Origin: Brevibacterium sp. CCUG 69071
GTDB lineage: Bacteria > Actinomycetota > Actinomycetes > Actinomycetales > Brevibacteriaceae
Assembly (NCBI RefSeq): GCF_021023135.1
Contig: NZ_PGFV01000007.1
Location: 62,001-126,000, forward strand
Direction of reading: 5' to 3'
DNA length: 64,000 bases
Under the pieces are notes generated by a model. It had not been told where the DNA came from. It saw only the letters and a program-made list of their open reading frames with translations, and made no database searches. Shown here in pieces: positions 53,262-62,430 of this stretch. A program made the translations under genes and the position numbers. Every line of letters begins with the position of its first letter. Position 1 is the stretch's first letter.

Positions 53262-55211
53262 ATGTCCTGCCATTCCGGATCCGCCGAGGTGGCTGCTCCC
53301 ACCGCTCTCACCGCGTTCTCCCTGCCCACCGAGTCCGAGATCGCGACCGTGACCGCGGCACTGCGGGAGGCGGGCGAGTTCCCCAAGACCGCACGCCTGG
53401 CCTATGTCGGTCTGCTCGATCCCGTCCGAGGTGCGGGTCGGGCCGAGCAGATCACCGCCGAGGCGGACCGCCGTTTCCGCGCCTTCGTCCTCGACAAGTC
53501 CGCCGGCACGGCGAAGGACATCATCGTCTCCGCCACACATTCCCGGCTGGTCTCCGTCGCCGAGGTGGACTCCACCGTCGAGGGCGAGTTCCCCGTCATG
53601 GAGGAGGAGTTCGAGGTCGTCGAGGCCGTCCTCGCCGCCGACCCGAGGTGGCAGGAGATCCTCGAGCGCCGCGGTCTGCCTCTCGACCAGGTGCGGGTGG
53701 CACCCCTGTCGGCCGGGGTCTTCGAGTACCCCGAGGAATCGAGGCGGCGGATCCTGCGCGGTCTCGCCTTCCTCCAGCAGCACAAGTCCGATTCGGCGTG
53801 GGCGCACCCGATCGACGGCCTCGTCGCCTATGTCGATGTCACCAACCGGACCGTCGATCAGATCCTCGACCTCGAAGACGTGCCCGTCCCCGCCGAGCAC
53901 GGCAACTACACGGATCCGGAGCTGACAGGGCCACCGCGCACAAGCCAGAAGCCGATCGAGATCACCCAACCCGAGGGCCCGAGCTTCAGAGTCACCGCGG
54001 GCAATCACATCGAGTGGGAGAAGTGGTCGCTCGACGTCGGCTTCGACATGCGCGAAGGCCTCATCCTCCACAACATCGCCTTCGATGACGGCGAGCGCCG
54101 ACGCAGGATCCTCGATCGGGCGGCGATCGCGGAGATGGTCGTCCCGTACGGGGATCCCTCGCCCGTACGGTCCTGGCAGAACTACTTCGACACCGGTGAA
54201 TACCTCGTCGGGCAGTGGGCGAATTCGCTCGAGCTCGGGTGCGACTGCCTCGGCGACATCACCTATCTCTCCCCCTGGGTGGCGAACAACCTCGGCGAGC
54301 CGCGGCAGATCAAGAACGGCATCTGCATGCACGAGGAGGACGCCTCGATCCTCGCCAAGCACTCGGACCTGTGGTCCGGGGTGGCCTACACCCGGCGCAA
54401 TCGGCGCTTCGTGGTCTCGTTCTTCACCACGGTCGGCAACTACGACTACGGCTTCTACTGGTACCTCTACCTCGACGGGACGATCGAGTTCGAGGCCAAG
54501 GCGACCGGCGTCGTGTTCACCTCGGCGCTGCCGAACGGCTCGAGCGATTTCGCCTCGGAGATCGCACCCGGCCTCGGCGCTCCGTTCCATCAGCATCTCT
54601 TCGGGGCGCGTCTCGACTTCGCCCTCGACGGCGGCAGGTGCCGGGTCGAGGAAGAGGATGTCGTGCGCCTGCCGAGCTCGGCGGACAACCCGCGCGGGAA
54701 TGCGTTCAGCCGGTCACGAACGGTGCTGGGCACGGAGCTGGCAGCCCAACGCGACGCCGACCAGTCCAAGGCTCGGACCTGGGTGGTCACGAACCCGAGC
54801 TCGAACAACCGCCTCGGCGAACCGGTCGGATACAAACTCCATCCCACAGGGCTGCCGACGCTGCTCGCGGCCGAGGATTCCTCGATCCACCGGCGGGCGA
54901 CGTTCGCCTCGAAGGCACTGTGGGTGACGCAGTATCACGAGGACGAACGCTACCCGACGGGCGATTTCCCGAATCAGCACCCGGGGCATGCGGGGCTGCC
55001 GGCGTGGACGGCCGCCGATCGCAGCGTCGACGGTGAGGACATCGTCCTCTGGCACAGCTTCGGCCTCACCCACTTCCCGCGGGTCGAGGACTGGCCGATC
55101 ATGCCTGTGGACACGGTCGGCTTCAAGCTGCGGCCGGAGGGCTTCTTCGACCGCTCCCCCGTCCTCGACGTCCCGGCCCCGGCTGCCGGCGGGCACTGCT
55201 GCGAGGGCTGA
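53262..55211 (+). CDS. Copper-containing primary amine oxidase (TynA-like)
   Basis: A 649-aa copper amine oxidase that converts primary amines to aldehydes, ammonia and H2O2. The cofactor motif T-x2-N-Y-D-Y is present as [10 protein letters not shown], with the Tyr destined for topaquinone near residue 393. The copper ligands are the HQH in APFHQHLFG and a His in [14 protein letters not shown]. The catalytic base Asp lies in [22 protein letters not shown]. No signal peptide is evident, as in Arthrobacter enzymes of similar length. The start follows AAAGG by 7 nt. Confidence 0.93.
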   Translation: MSCHSGSAEVAAPTALTAFSLPTESEIATVTAALREAGEFPKTARLAYVGLLDPVRGAGRAEQITAEADRRFRAFVLDKSAGTAKDIIVSATHSRLVSVAEVDSTVEGEFPVMEEEFEVVEAVLAADPRWQEILERRGLPLDQVRVAPLSAGVFEYPEESRRRILRGLAFLQQHKSDSAWAHPIDGLVAYVDVTNRTVDQILDLEDVPVPAEHGNYTDPELTGPPRTSQKPIEITQPEGPSFRVTAGNHIEWEKWSLDVGFDMREGLILHNIAFDDGERRRRILDRAAIAEMVVPYGDPSPVRSWQNYFDTGEYLVGQWANSLELGCDCLGDITYLSPWVANNLGEPRQIKNGICMHEEDASILAKHSDLWSGVAYTRRNRRFVVSFFTTVGNYDYGFYWYLYLDGTIEFEAKATGVVFTSALPNGSSDFASEIAPGLGAPFHQHLFGARLDFALDGGRCRVEEEDVVRLPSSADNPRGNAFSRSRTVLGTELAAQRDADQSKARTWVVTNPSSNNRLGEPVGYKLHPTGLPTLLAAEDSSIHRRATFASKALWVTQYHEDERYPTGDFPNQHPGHAGLPAWTAADRSVDGEDIVLWHSFGLTHFPRVEDWPIMPVDTVGFKLRPEGFFDRSPVLDVPAPAAGGHCCEG

Positions 55212-55223
55212 CCCCTCCCACTG

Positions 55224-55279
55224 CTACCTGACGGGCGCCCAGCAACATGGCGCGAGGTTGCTGGGCGCCCGCCGGGTAG
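55224..55279. repeat. Palindromic intergenic repeat, copy 3
   Basis: A 56-bp stem-loop with a 23-bp arm (CTACCTGACGG through CAGCAAC) and central GGCGCGAG. The outer arm has one G-U and one A-C pair; the rest is perfect. It lies 12 nt after the amine oxidase stop, before a gene on the same strand. Confidence 0.85.
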
Positions 55280-55394
55280 TTCTGAGAGTTCAACTGAGGT
55301 GGGGAATTGACGATGCGTGCGTGGGTGCGCGGCCTGGATTGGCGACGCGTGCGGATTTGCTGCCGATCCCTTTCGCTGCGGTGACCCGGCTCAC

Positions 55395-55400
55395 TAGCCT
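55395..55400 (+). promoter_or_regulatory. TAGCCT -10 box for the GMC oxidoreductase
   Basis: TAGCCT is followed by 6 nt and the ATG at 55407. There is no ribosome site, which fits a leaderless mRNA. Confidence 0.45.
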
Positions 55401-55406
55401 GACGCC

Positions 55407-57029
55407 ATGACCATCACAGACTCCGGCACCGTCGCCGAGGCGAGCGCCACCTTCCCCACCGCACTGCCCACCAAACACTTCGACTACATCGTCGTCGGCG
55501 CCGGATCCGCCGGGTGCGTGATCACCCGCCGACTCATCGATGCCGGGAAGACGGTGTGCCTGATCGAGGCCGGCGGGGATGAGACGAATCCGAACATCGA
55601 CCATCTCAACAACCTCGGCCTGATCTGGCATTCGGCTCAGGATTGGGACTATTACACGGTTCCGCAGCCCGGCGCGATGAACCGGAAGATCCATCTGCCG
55701 CGCGGCAAGGTCCTGGGCGGGTCGAATGCGCTCAACGCCGTGATCTGGGTCCGCGGCGACGCCTGGGACTACGAGCAGTGGGTCGACTCCGGGTGCCCCG
55801 GCTGGTCCTGGGATGAGGTGTCCCCGGTCTTCGCGGCCATCGAGAACTTCGACGGGGCGATCACGGAGACTCGCGGCACGGACGGCCCGATGGATGTGCG
55901 CATCGACTACCCGCGCAACCGACTCCAGGAGGACATGGTCGCCGCGGCCGAGCAGACCGGACTGGCCTACAACCCGGACTACAACTCCGGCTGCGTCGAA
56001 GGCGTCTCCCGGATCCAGCTCAACGTCCGGGACGGCAAGCGGCTGAACACGTGGCGCGCCTATCTCAAGCCCCGCCTCGGCGCCGACAATCTCACGATCC
56101 TCACCTCCGCGCACGCCCGCCGCCTGCTCATCGAGACCACACAGGTCACGGGCGTCGAGGTCGACTTCCGCGGTCGCACCGGTCAGATCAGCGCCGACGA
56201 GGTCATTCTCAGCTCGGGCGCCCTGGCGTCTCCCGAGCTGCTCCTGCGCTCGGGCATCGGCCCCGCCGAGGAGCTGCGTGAGGTCGAGGTCGAACCGGTC
56301 CACGATCTGCCCGGGGTGGGCAAGAACCTCCAGGATCACTGGCTCTCGCCCGTCGTCTTCGCTACCGGCGACACCGAGGTGCCGATGGGCGAGGTGGCAC
56401 CTGCCGAGGTGCATCTGTTCTGGAAATCAGATCCGGAGCTTCCGGTCCCCGACACTCAGCCGCTCTTCTTCTCCGTGCCGATGTATGCCCAGGATTCGGC
56501 TCCCGCCGCCCAGATCGGGCCGGGACCCGGCGGCGCCTTCACCCTCCAGGGCGGACTCGTCCGACCCGAATCCCGCGGCGAGGTGACGCTGAGCGGACCG
56601 AATCCGCAGGACCCGATCATCATCGACCCGAACGTCCTATCCGAGCAGTCCGACGTCGACGCCCTCGTCGCCTCGGTGCGCCAGTGCCGGCAGATCGGTC
56701 GCGCGAAGGCCCTGGAATCGTGGCAGCCGGAGGAGATCTTCCCCGGCGCCGAGGTGGCCGATGAGGATCTCGAGGACTATGTCCGCGGTTCTGTGGTGAC
56801 CTACCACCACCAGGTCGGGACCTGCCGGATGGGTCGGGACGAGACCGCGGTCGTCGATCCCGCCACGTTCAAGGTCCACGGACTCGAGGGGTTGCGCATC
56901 GCCGACGCCTCGATCATGCCGCTTGTGCCCACGGGCAATACGAACGCCCCGACGATCATGATCGCCGAACGTGCCGCGGCCGCCATGGTCGGCTCGAGCG
57001 TCGAGGGGATCACCGCGCCCGGTCAGTGA
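55407..57029 (+). CDS. GMC-family FAD oxidoreductase (choline dehydrogenase-like)
   Basis: A 540-aa alcohol oxidase/dehydrogenase. The FAD motif is VVGAGSAGCV (about 31-40). GMC signature 1 is RGKVLGGSNALNAVIWVRG and signature 2 is around SSGALASPELLLRSGIGP. The catalytic His is in VTYHHQVGTCRMG and a final block TGNTNAPTIMIAERAA closes the FAD site. It could oxidise choline, an amino alcohol or an aliphatic alcohol. It may belong functionally with the amine genes upstream. Confidence 0.88.
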   Translation: MTITDSGTVAEASATFPTALPTKHFDYIVVGAGSAGCVITRRLIDAGKTVCLIEAGGDETNPNIDHLNNLGLIWHSAQDWDYYTVPQPGAMNRKIHLPRGKVLGGSNALNAVIWVRGDAWDYEQWVDSGCPGWSWDEVSPVFAAIENFDGAITETRGTDGPMDVRIDYPRNRLQEDMVAAAEQTGLAYNPDYNSGCVEGVSRIQLNVRDGKRLNTWRAYLKPRLGADNLTILTSAHARRLLIETTQVTGVEVDFRGRTGQISADEVILSSGALASPELLLRSGIGPAEELREVEVEPVHDLPGVGKNLQDHWLSPVVFATGDTEVPMGEVAPAEVHLFWKSDPELPVPDTQPLFFSVPMYAQDSAPAAQIGPGPGGAFTLQGGLVRPESRGEVTLSGPNPQDPIIIDPNVLSEQSDVDALVASVRQCRQIGRAKALESWQPEEIFPGAEVADEDLEDYVRGSVVTYHHQVGTCRMGRDETAVVDPATFKVHGLEGLRIADASIMPLVPTGNTNAPTIMIAERAAAAMVGSSVEGITAPGQ

Positions 57030-57042
57030 GCTGCGCAGTCAT

Positions 57043-57120
57043 CCTCCCCACTGCTACCTGACGGCGGCCCAGCCACCTGGCGCCAGGTGGCTGGGCCGCC
57101 GTCAGGTAGCAGTGGGGAGG
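57043..57120. repeat. Palindromic repeat, copy 4: perfect 78-bp palindrome
   Basis: Base-by-base pairing from the centre (57081/57082) outward is complete over 39 bp per arm with no loop; the first mismatch is 57042/57121. It lies 13 nt after the GMC stop and 8 nt from the convergent AceE-like stop, and it is the most regular of the four copies. Confidence 0.95.
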
Positions 57121-57128
57121 GTTGGGGC

Positions 57129-59501
57129 TCAGCCGCGCACCGCGTCGAGGGCGGCGAAGACGATCGAATCAGTGTCGATGCCGTGATGGCGGTAGACGTC
57201 GTCGATGTCACCGGACTGCCCGAAGCTGCTGACCCCGAGGGCCACGTGCTCGACGCGGTTGATCGTGGCGAGGAACGACAGCGTGTGCGGGTGGCCGTCG
57301 ACGACGGTGACCAGCGGCGCGGTGCTCGAGGCCGGGAACACCTGGTCGAGGATCCACGACCCCTCGGCCGCCGAGTCGGTCCCCACCTCCCCGGCCGGCG
57401 CACGACGCTGCTTCGACTGCAGCGCCCGGTAGAGCAGTCCGGGACTCGTCACGCAGATGACCTCCGCAAGAACCCCGAGCTCCTCGAGACGGTCCGCGGC
57501 GGCGAGCACCTCGGTCATCAGCGCCCCCATTCCCACCAACCGCACGACGGTGCGCTCCGTCGACCGAATCCGGTAGGCTCCGGCGACGGCCTGCCGACGG
57601 CGACGCTCACGGGCGGCGGGATCGGCGGGCACAGCCGCCAGCGACTGGTCGACCCCGCGCGTGGACAGACGCAGGTAGGCCGACTCTCCGCCGGGCCTGC
57701 CCATCTGCGCCATGGCATGGAGCAGCGTCCACTCGACGTCCTGGGCGAACGCGGGTTCGTAGGTGATCAGACCGGGCACCTCGAGCCCCGTCGAAGGGGT
57801 CGTGATCGACTGGTGAGCACCGCCCTCCGGGGCGAGCGTGACACCCGAAGGAGTCCCGACGAGGATCGACTGCCCACCGGCGTAGATGCCGAAGGTCCAC
57901 GGCTCGAGCGCGCGATTGACGAACGGGTCGTACATCACGCCGATAGGGAACAGCGGTTCGCCCCACCGACTCCAAGTCGCACCGAGTTCGCCGAGGAGGC
58001 CGACGAGGTTGGTCTCGGCGATGCCGAGCTCCATGTGCTGGCCGGTCGCCGATTCGTTCCACTGCAGAATCGTCTCCGAATCATCGGCGAACCAGTTCCT
58101 CGCCGCGTCCGCACTCCACACCCCGACCTTGTTGACCCATCCGCCGAGGTTGGTCGTTGAGGACACATCGGGGCTGACGGTGACGACCCGGCGGGCCGTC
58201 TCCGGGGACTGCCGACTGAGGTCCATGAGGACCCGCCCGAGCGCCGCCTGTGACGAGGAGGTGCCTTTGTGTGACCTGCCCAGGTCCCGCGGCAGGTCCA
58301 CCGCCGGGGTCGGCGCGAAGTCCGTGCGCTTGAGACGTCGGGCGGCCGCCGTGACGAGACGTTCGGCGGGAGTTCCGGGGACGAACCGGGCCCAGGGCCG
58401 CTGCGGGTCTTGGCCGACTCGACTGGCCAGCTGGGCATACTCGGCCTCGTCGATGAGCGCCGAGTGGTTCTGCGGATGCCCGGAGCTCGGGAGCCCGTGT
58501 CCCTTGATCGTGTAGGCGATGATCACACTCGGTCGGGTGTCATCGATCCGTGCGAAGGCCTCGAGCAACGTCGGAATGTCATGCCCGCCGAGGTTCCTGA
58601 TCGCGGCCAGCAGCGTGTCGTCATCGAGGTCGTCAATGAGGGCGCGCAGGCTTCCCGCGTCCTCGCCCTCGCCGGGCAGACGCTCACGCAGCTGCGCGGG
58701 AGTGCAGCGCAGGATCCGCTGATATTCGGGGTTCGACATCGTCAGGATGCGGGTGCGCAGCGCCGTCCCATCCTCCTGTAAGAACAGTTCCTCGAGCAGC
58801 CGACCGAACTTGACCGTGATGACCTGCCAGCCGGCGGCGTCGAACATCGCTTCGATCCGACCGGCCGCGATGTCGGGGACGATGCGGTCGAGCGACTGCC
58901 GGTTGAGGTCGACGATCCACACGATCTCGCCGAGGTGTTTGACCCCGGGATCGTTGACGGCTTCCCACACCGCTCCTTCGTCGAGTTCGGCGTCGCCGAC
59001 GAGTGAGTACTGACGGCCGGTGCCAATGGGCCGCAGACCGGAGTCGACGTAGCGGCGGGCGACGGCGCCCCAGATCGGAGCGGTCGCCCCGATGCCGACG
59101 GAGCCCGTCGAATAGTCGGCTGGGACCGGGTCCTTGGTGCGGCTCGGGTAGCTTTGGAGACCGCCGAAGGCGCGCAGGCTCGTCATCTGCGTCTCGTCGA
59201 GGTCGCCGAAGAGGTAGTTGATGGCGTGCCAGACGGGACCGGCGTGCGGTTTGATGCTCACGCGGTCCTCGGGCCCGAGCTCGTGGAACCACAGAGCGGT
59301 CATGATCGAGGCGATCGACGCACACGAGGCTTGGTGGCCGCCGACTTTGAGGCCGCTGCGGTTGGGGCGGACGCGATTGGCGTGGTGGATGATCGAGGTC
59401 GCCAGCCACAGGAGGCGGTCGTGGATCTCCTCGAGTGCGGCGAGATCGGCGGGTGCGGGTGCGGGTGCGGCTGGGTGCTCCGGACGGGCGATGGCGGACA
59501 C
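57129..59501 (-). CDS. AceE-like 2-oxoacid dehydrogenase E1 (transketolase family)
   Basis: A 790-aa homodimer-type E1. The N-terminal ThDP domain has HASCASIASIMTALWFHEL-like sequence, FGDLDETQMTS and the ThDP motif GDAELDEGAVWEAVND with VDLNRQSLDR. A middle Pyr domain with NESATGQHMELGIAETNLVG and a C-terminal transketolase domain follow. It is shorter than AceE (about 890-920 aa) and lies away from E2/E3 genes. The GTG at 59501 follows GAGGAGG by 5 nt. The pair of AceE-like E1 and divergent Lrp regulator resembles MdeB/MdeR (2-oxobutyrate), so another 2-oxoacid is possible. Confidence 0.83.
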   Translation of the reverse strand: MSAIARPEHPAAPAPAPADLAALEEIHDRLLWLATSIIHHANRVRPNRSGLKVGGHQASCASIASIMTALWFHELGPEDRVSIKPHAGPVWHAINYLFGDLDETQMTSLRAFGGLQSYPSRTKDPVPADYSTGSVGIGATAPIWGAVARRYVDSGLRPIGTGRQYSLVGDAELDEGAVWEAVNDPGVKHLGEIVWIVDLNRQSLDRIVPDIAAGRIEAMFDAAGWQVITVKFGRLLEELFLQEDGTALRTRILTMSNPEYQRILRCTPAQLRERLPGEGEDAGSLRALIDDLDDDTLLAAIRNLGGHDIPTLLEAFARIDDTRPSVIIAYTIKGHGLPSSGHPQNHSALIDEAEYAQLASRVGQDPQRPWARFVPGTPAERLVTAAARRLKRTDFAPTPAVDLPRDLGRSHKGTSSSQAALGRVLMDLSRQSPETARRVVTVSPDVSSTTNLGGWVNKVGVWSADAARNWFADDSETILQWNESATGQHMELGIAETNLVGLLGELGATWSRWGEPLFPIGVMYDPFVNRALEPWTFGIYAGGQSILVGTPSGVTLAPEGGAHQSITTPSTGLEVPGLITYEPAFAQDVEWTLLHAMAQMGRPGGESAYLRLSTRGVDQSLAAVPADPAARERRRRQAVAGAYRIRSTERTVVRLVGMGALMTEVLAAADRLEELGVLAEVICVTSPGLLYRALQSKQRRAPAGEVGTDSAAEGSWILDQVFPASSTAPLVTVVDGHPHTLSFLATINRVEHVALGVSSFGQSGDIDDVYRHHGIDTDSIVFAALDAVRG

Positions 59502-59686
59502 GGTTTCCTCCTCGAAACTGGCATGCTGGGCCCCGGGTTCGTGTGCAGGTCCAACGCGATGTGTCGCGCGTGGACCTGCACACCGAGGGCGGGGTCGCCC
59601 GAAAGTTCGCCAACGGGATCGGTCGGCGGGGCACCGATCAGGATGCCGATCAGTGTAATCAGGATCCAAACAGATCTGCGCGGAGT

Positions 59687-59724
59687 GCTCAATACTCAGA
59701 ATCGAAACTGAGCACATTGCTCAA
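59687..59724. promoter_or_regulatory. Lrp-type operator TGAGCA-N3-TGCTCA with extra half-site
   Basis: A 15-bp dyad at 59710-59724 matches the size of Lrp/AsnC sites. A further TGCTCA at 59687 lies 32 bp, about three helical turns, from the right half-site. The region separates the AceE-like gene from the divergent Lrp gene. Confidence 0.6.
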
Positions 59725-59782
59725 TTTCGTACAACGTGACCTATCGTTGAGTAACAGTTTCGTTCACGGAAGTTGGTGCCCC

Positions 59783-60271
59783 ATGCCCGGAGCCAGGCAG
59801 CGCAGAATCGCCGATGCCCTCGATGCGAAGATCCTTCTCGAACTCGTGCGCGAGCCGCGGGCGACCGTGGCCGGCATAGCCCACCGGGTGCGCGCTGCCC
59901 GCAACACCGCCCAGGCGCGGCTGAGTCGGCTCGAGGCCGAGGGGCTGCATCCCTTCGATCATCGCGTCGACGCCGCGGCACTCGGCTATCCGCTGCGCGC
60001 GCATGTGATGGCCAACCTCAAACAGTCACGACTCGACGAGGTCGGTGACGAACTCGGCCGGATCCCCGAGGTGCTCGAGGTCATCGGCGTCTCCGGCACG
60101 GCCGATACGCTCATCCAGGTCGTCGCCCGGGACACGGACGATCTCTACCGCATCGCCGGCCGTATCCTCGCCATCCCCGGGGTCAAGCGGACTCGGACCC
60201 TGGTGACGATGAAGCAGATGGTCCGCTACCGGGTGACTCCGCTGCTCCACCGCACGATCGAAAGCAGCTGA
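59783..60271 (+). CDS. Lrp/AsnC-family transcriptional regulator
   Basis: A 162-aa regulator. An N-terminal HTH (about 8-60) with LDAKILLELVREPRATVAGIAHRVRAARNTAQARLSRLE is followed by a RAM/ligand domain from about 75 (LRAHVMANLKQ, GVSGTADTLIQVVARDTDDLY). The ATG at 59783 is the first good start; the ribosome site is weak. Divergent from the AceE-like gene, which it likely regulates through the TGAGCA dyad. Confidence 0.88.
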   Translation: MPGARQRRIADALDAKILLELVREPRATVAGIAHRVRAARNTAQARLSRLEAEGLHPFDHRVDAAALGYPLRAHVMANLKQSRLDEVGDELGRIPEVLEVIGVSGTADTLIQVVARDTDDLYRIAGRILAIPGVKRTRTLVTMKQMVRYRVTPLLHRTIESS

Positions 60272-60304
60272 CAGCCGCTCGCCCCAGCGGCGACGGTCCT
60301 CGGC

Positions 60305-61255
60305 TCAGGCGAAGGCGGCCGAGGCCCGATCGAGGCGGGCGACCTCCTCGGCGCTGAGCTCGAGGGTCGGGGCGGCCATGAGGGCGTCGAGCTGGCCCGG
60401 CGTGCGTGCCGAGACGATCGGCGCGGTCGCGCCCTTGGCGAGCAGCCAGGCCAGTGCCGCCGTCGCCGGTGCCGCATCGTGGGCCCGCGCGACGGCGAGG
60501 AGTTCGTCGACGGTCGTGAGCCCGTCGGCCTTGAAGTAGCCCTGGACCATGCCGCCGCGGCTCGCACCTTCGAGGTCGGCCTCGGTGCGGTACTTGCCGG
60601 TGAGGAAACCGGCGGCGAGACTGAAGTAGGTGAACACGCCGAGGTTGTGCTCGCGTGCCAGAGGCGCGAGCTCGTTCTCGTATTCCCTGCGGAAGACGAG
60701 GCTGTACTGGGGCTGGATGGCGACGGGTTTCGTCAGGCCCTCCGCCTCGGCAACCTCGAGCCATTCGCCCAGGCGCTGAGGCGAGTAGTTGGACACGGCC
60801 GCATACCGGGCCTTTCCGGAACGGACGATCTCGTCGAAGACGCGGGCCACCTCGGCGATGGGGGTGACCTCATCGTCCCGGTGGGCGTAGTAGAGGTCGA
60901 CGTGGTCGGTCTGCAGGCGCTGCAGGGAGGCGTCGATGGCGGTGCGGATGTAGGCAGGGTCCTGAGTCTTGTGGTCGGGATGGTCACCGACCTTCGTGGC
61001 GAGCACGATGTCTTCGCGGTTGCCGCGCGCAGCCAGCCACGTGCCGATGATCGTCTCGGACTCACGGCCGGTGTTGCCCGGCACCCAGGCGGGATAGGAC
61101 TCGGCGGTGTCGAGGAAGTTGCCGCCGGCGGCGACGAACGCGTCGAGGACGGCGCGGGATTCGGTCTCGTCGGCGGTCCAGCCGAAGGTGTTGGTGCCAA
61201 GGCTGATCGGGAAGATGCTCAGGTCGGTTCCCGGGATCTGGCTGTGCTGCGTCAT
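60305..61255 (-). CDS. Aldo/keto reductase
   Basis: A 316-aa AKR of the YajO/general-stress type. The catalytic set is Asp and Tyr in NFLDTAESY, Lys in VLATKVGD and His in DLYYAHRDD. The NADPH segment near the C-terminus is present as IVSARTPGQLDALMAA. It is a single gene in the same direction as the glycosylase gene upstream. Confidence 0.88.
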   Translation of the reverse strand: MTQHSQIPGTDLSIFPISLGTNTFGWTADETESRAVLDAFVAAGGNFLDTAESYPAWVPGNTGRESETIIGTWLAARGNREDIVLATKVGDHPDHKTQDPAYIRTAIDASLQRLQTDHVDLYYAHRDDEVTPIAEVARVFDEIVRSGKARYAAVSNYSPQRLGEWLEVAEAEGLTKPVAIQPQYSLVFRREYENELAPLAREHNLGVFTYFSLAAGFLTGKYRTEADLEGASRGGMVQGYFKADGLTTVDELLAVARAHDAAPATAALAWLLAKGATAPIVSARTPGQLDALMAAPTLELSAEEVARLDRASAAFA

Positions 61256-61344
61256 CTCGCTCCTTCGAGTCCATGGTCGTCTCGGTCATCGGAGACAACG
61301 AAGGGCCGGCGGCGATTATTTCCCTGTTTCAGCAGGTGGGACCC

Positions 61345-62190
61345 TCACTTGAGCAGGCGGTCCATTCTGCGGTCACTGAGCTTCTTCCCGCCGGTCTGAC
61401 AGCCGGGACAGTACTGCAGCGATTTCTCGGCGAAGGACACCTCGGCGATGGTCGACCCGCACACCGGGCAGACCTGCCCGGCGCGTGAGTGGACGGCGAA
61501 TCCGCGTTTCTTCGCCGCCTTGATCTTTCCAGGTGGCAGTCCGGTGAGTGTCTCCCGTGCGTCGCCGAGCACTTGTCTGACCACCTCGTGCAGGGCGGGG
61601 GCGTCGACGGCGTTCGCCGCGGCGAACGGGGAGAGCGTGGCGGCGTGGAGGATCTCGTCGGAGTAGGCGTTGCCGATGCCGCTGATGAGCCTCTGGTCCT
61701 CGAGAACGGTCTTGATCCGCGAGGTCGAGCCCTTGAGGACTCGGGTGAACTCCTCGACGTCAATGCTCAGCGCATCGGGACCAGCCTCGGCGATGGCGGC
61801 GACTTCGGTCGGATCGGTCACCAGGGCCACCGAGGCGTTCTTCTTCGTGCCTTGCTCCACGATGTCGACCCCGGCTCCCGAGGCCAGGCGGAGACGCAGA
61901 CCCAAGGGCCCCTTCCCCATCTTCACCGGAGTCAGCGGCACCTCGTCGTGCAAGGTCAGCCAGCCCATGCGAGCGAATCGGCAGACGAGACTGAGACCCT
62001 CGAATTCGAGGATGAGGGCCTTGCCGACGCGGCGCAACCCGGTGATCTCCAATCCGGCGATCGCCTCCAGCGGAGGATCGACGGTCTTGAGGATGCTCAG
62101 CTCGCCGACGAGGGCGCGTTCGATGAAGTCCCCGGTCAGGCGCGGGCGCAGGAAGTCGACGAGTGCGTCGATCTCGGGCAGCTCCGGCAT
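61345..62190 (-). CDS. Fpg/Nei family DNA glycosylase
   Basis: A 281-aa base-excision repair enzyme. The N-terminus after Met removal is PELPE with catalytic Pro and Glu, which forces the start to the ATG at 62190. The H2TH region is ISGIGNAYSDEILHAATLSPF. A C-terminal zinc finger CPVCG and YCPGCQTGG is complete. It could be formamidopyrimidine glycosylase or an actinobacterial Nei paralogue. Confidence 0.9.
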   Translation of the reverse strand: MPELPEIDALVDFLRPRLTGDFIERALVGELSILKTVDPPLEAIAGLEITGLRRVGKALILEFEGLSLVCRFARMGWLTLHDEVPLTPVKMGKGPLGLRLRLASGAGVDIVEQGTKKNASVALVTDPTEVAAIAEAGPDALSIDVEEFTRVLKGSTSRIKTVLEDQRLISGIGNAYSDEILHAATLSPFAAANAVDAPALHEVVRQVLGDARETLTGLPPGKIKAAKKRGFAVHSRAGQVCPVCGSTIAEVSFAEKSLQYCPGCQTGGKKLSDRRMDRLLK

Positions 62191-62212
62191 GACTCCAGTA
62201 TGCTCCTGCTCG

Positions 62213-62283
62213 GTCATCCGCGCATCCGTACTCGATCATCCGCGTCATCCGTGTTCGGTCGTCAGCGTCATCCGCGCATCCGT
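62213..62283 (+). repeat. Short direct repeats upstream of the aconitase gene
   Basis: The 17-mer GTCATCCGCGCATCCGT occurs exactly at 62213-62229 and 62267-62283, with a degenerate version (ATCATCCGCGTCATCCGT) between. The stretch is otherwise non-coding. Confidence 0.6.
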
Positions 62284-62430
62284 GTGCGCGTGTTCCTGTG
62301 TGCCGGTGTCACTGTCACCGGAGAACGAACGGCGGTGGGAGGACAGGGTCACCTGGCTTGTCCGTGCCCGCGCTCGGGTCTAGCGTGGAAGGACCACGAG
62401 GTGGCGTCGATGCCGCCGAAGGAGGTCGCT

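Noticed and set aside
59450..59475. GCGGGT tandem units
   Set aside because: They encode the Ala-Pro repeat near the N-terminus of the AceE-like protein; no separate element is needed to explain them.
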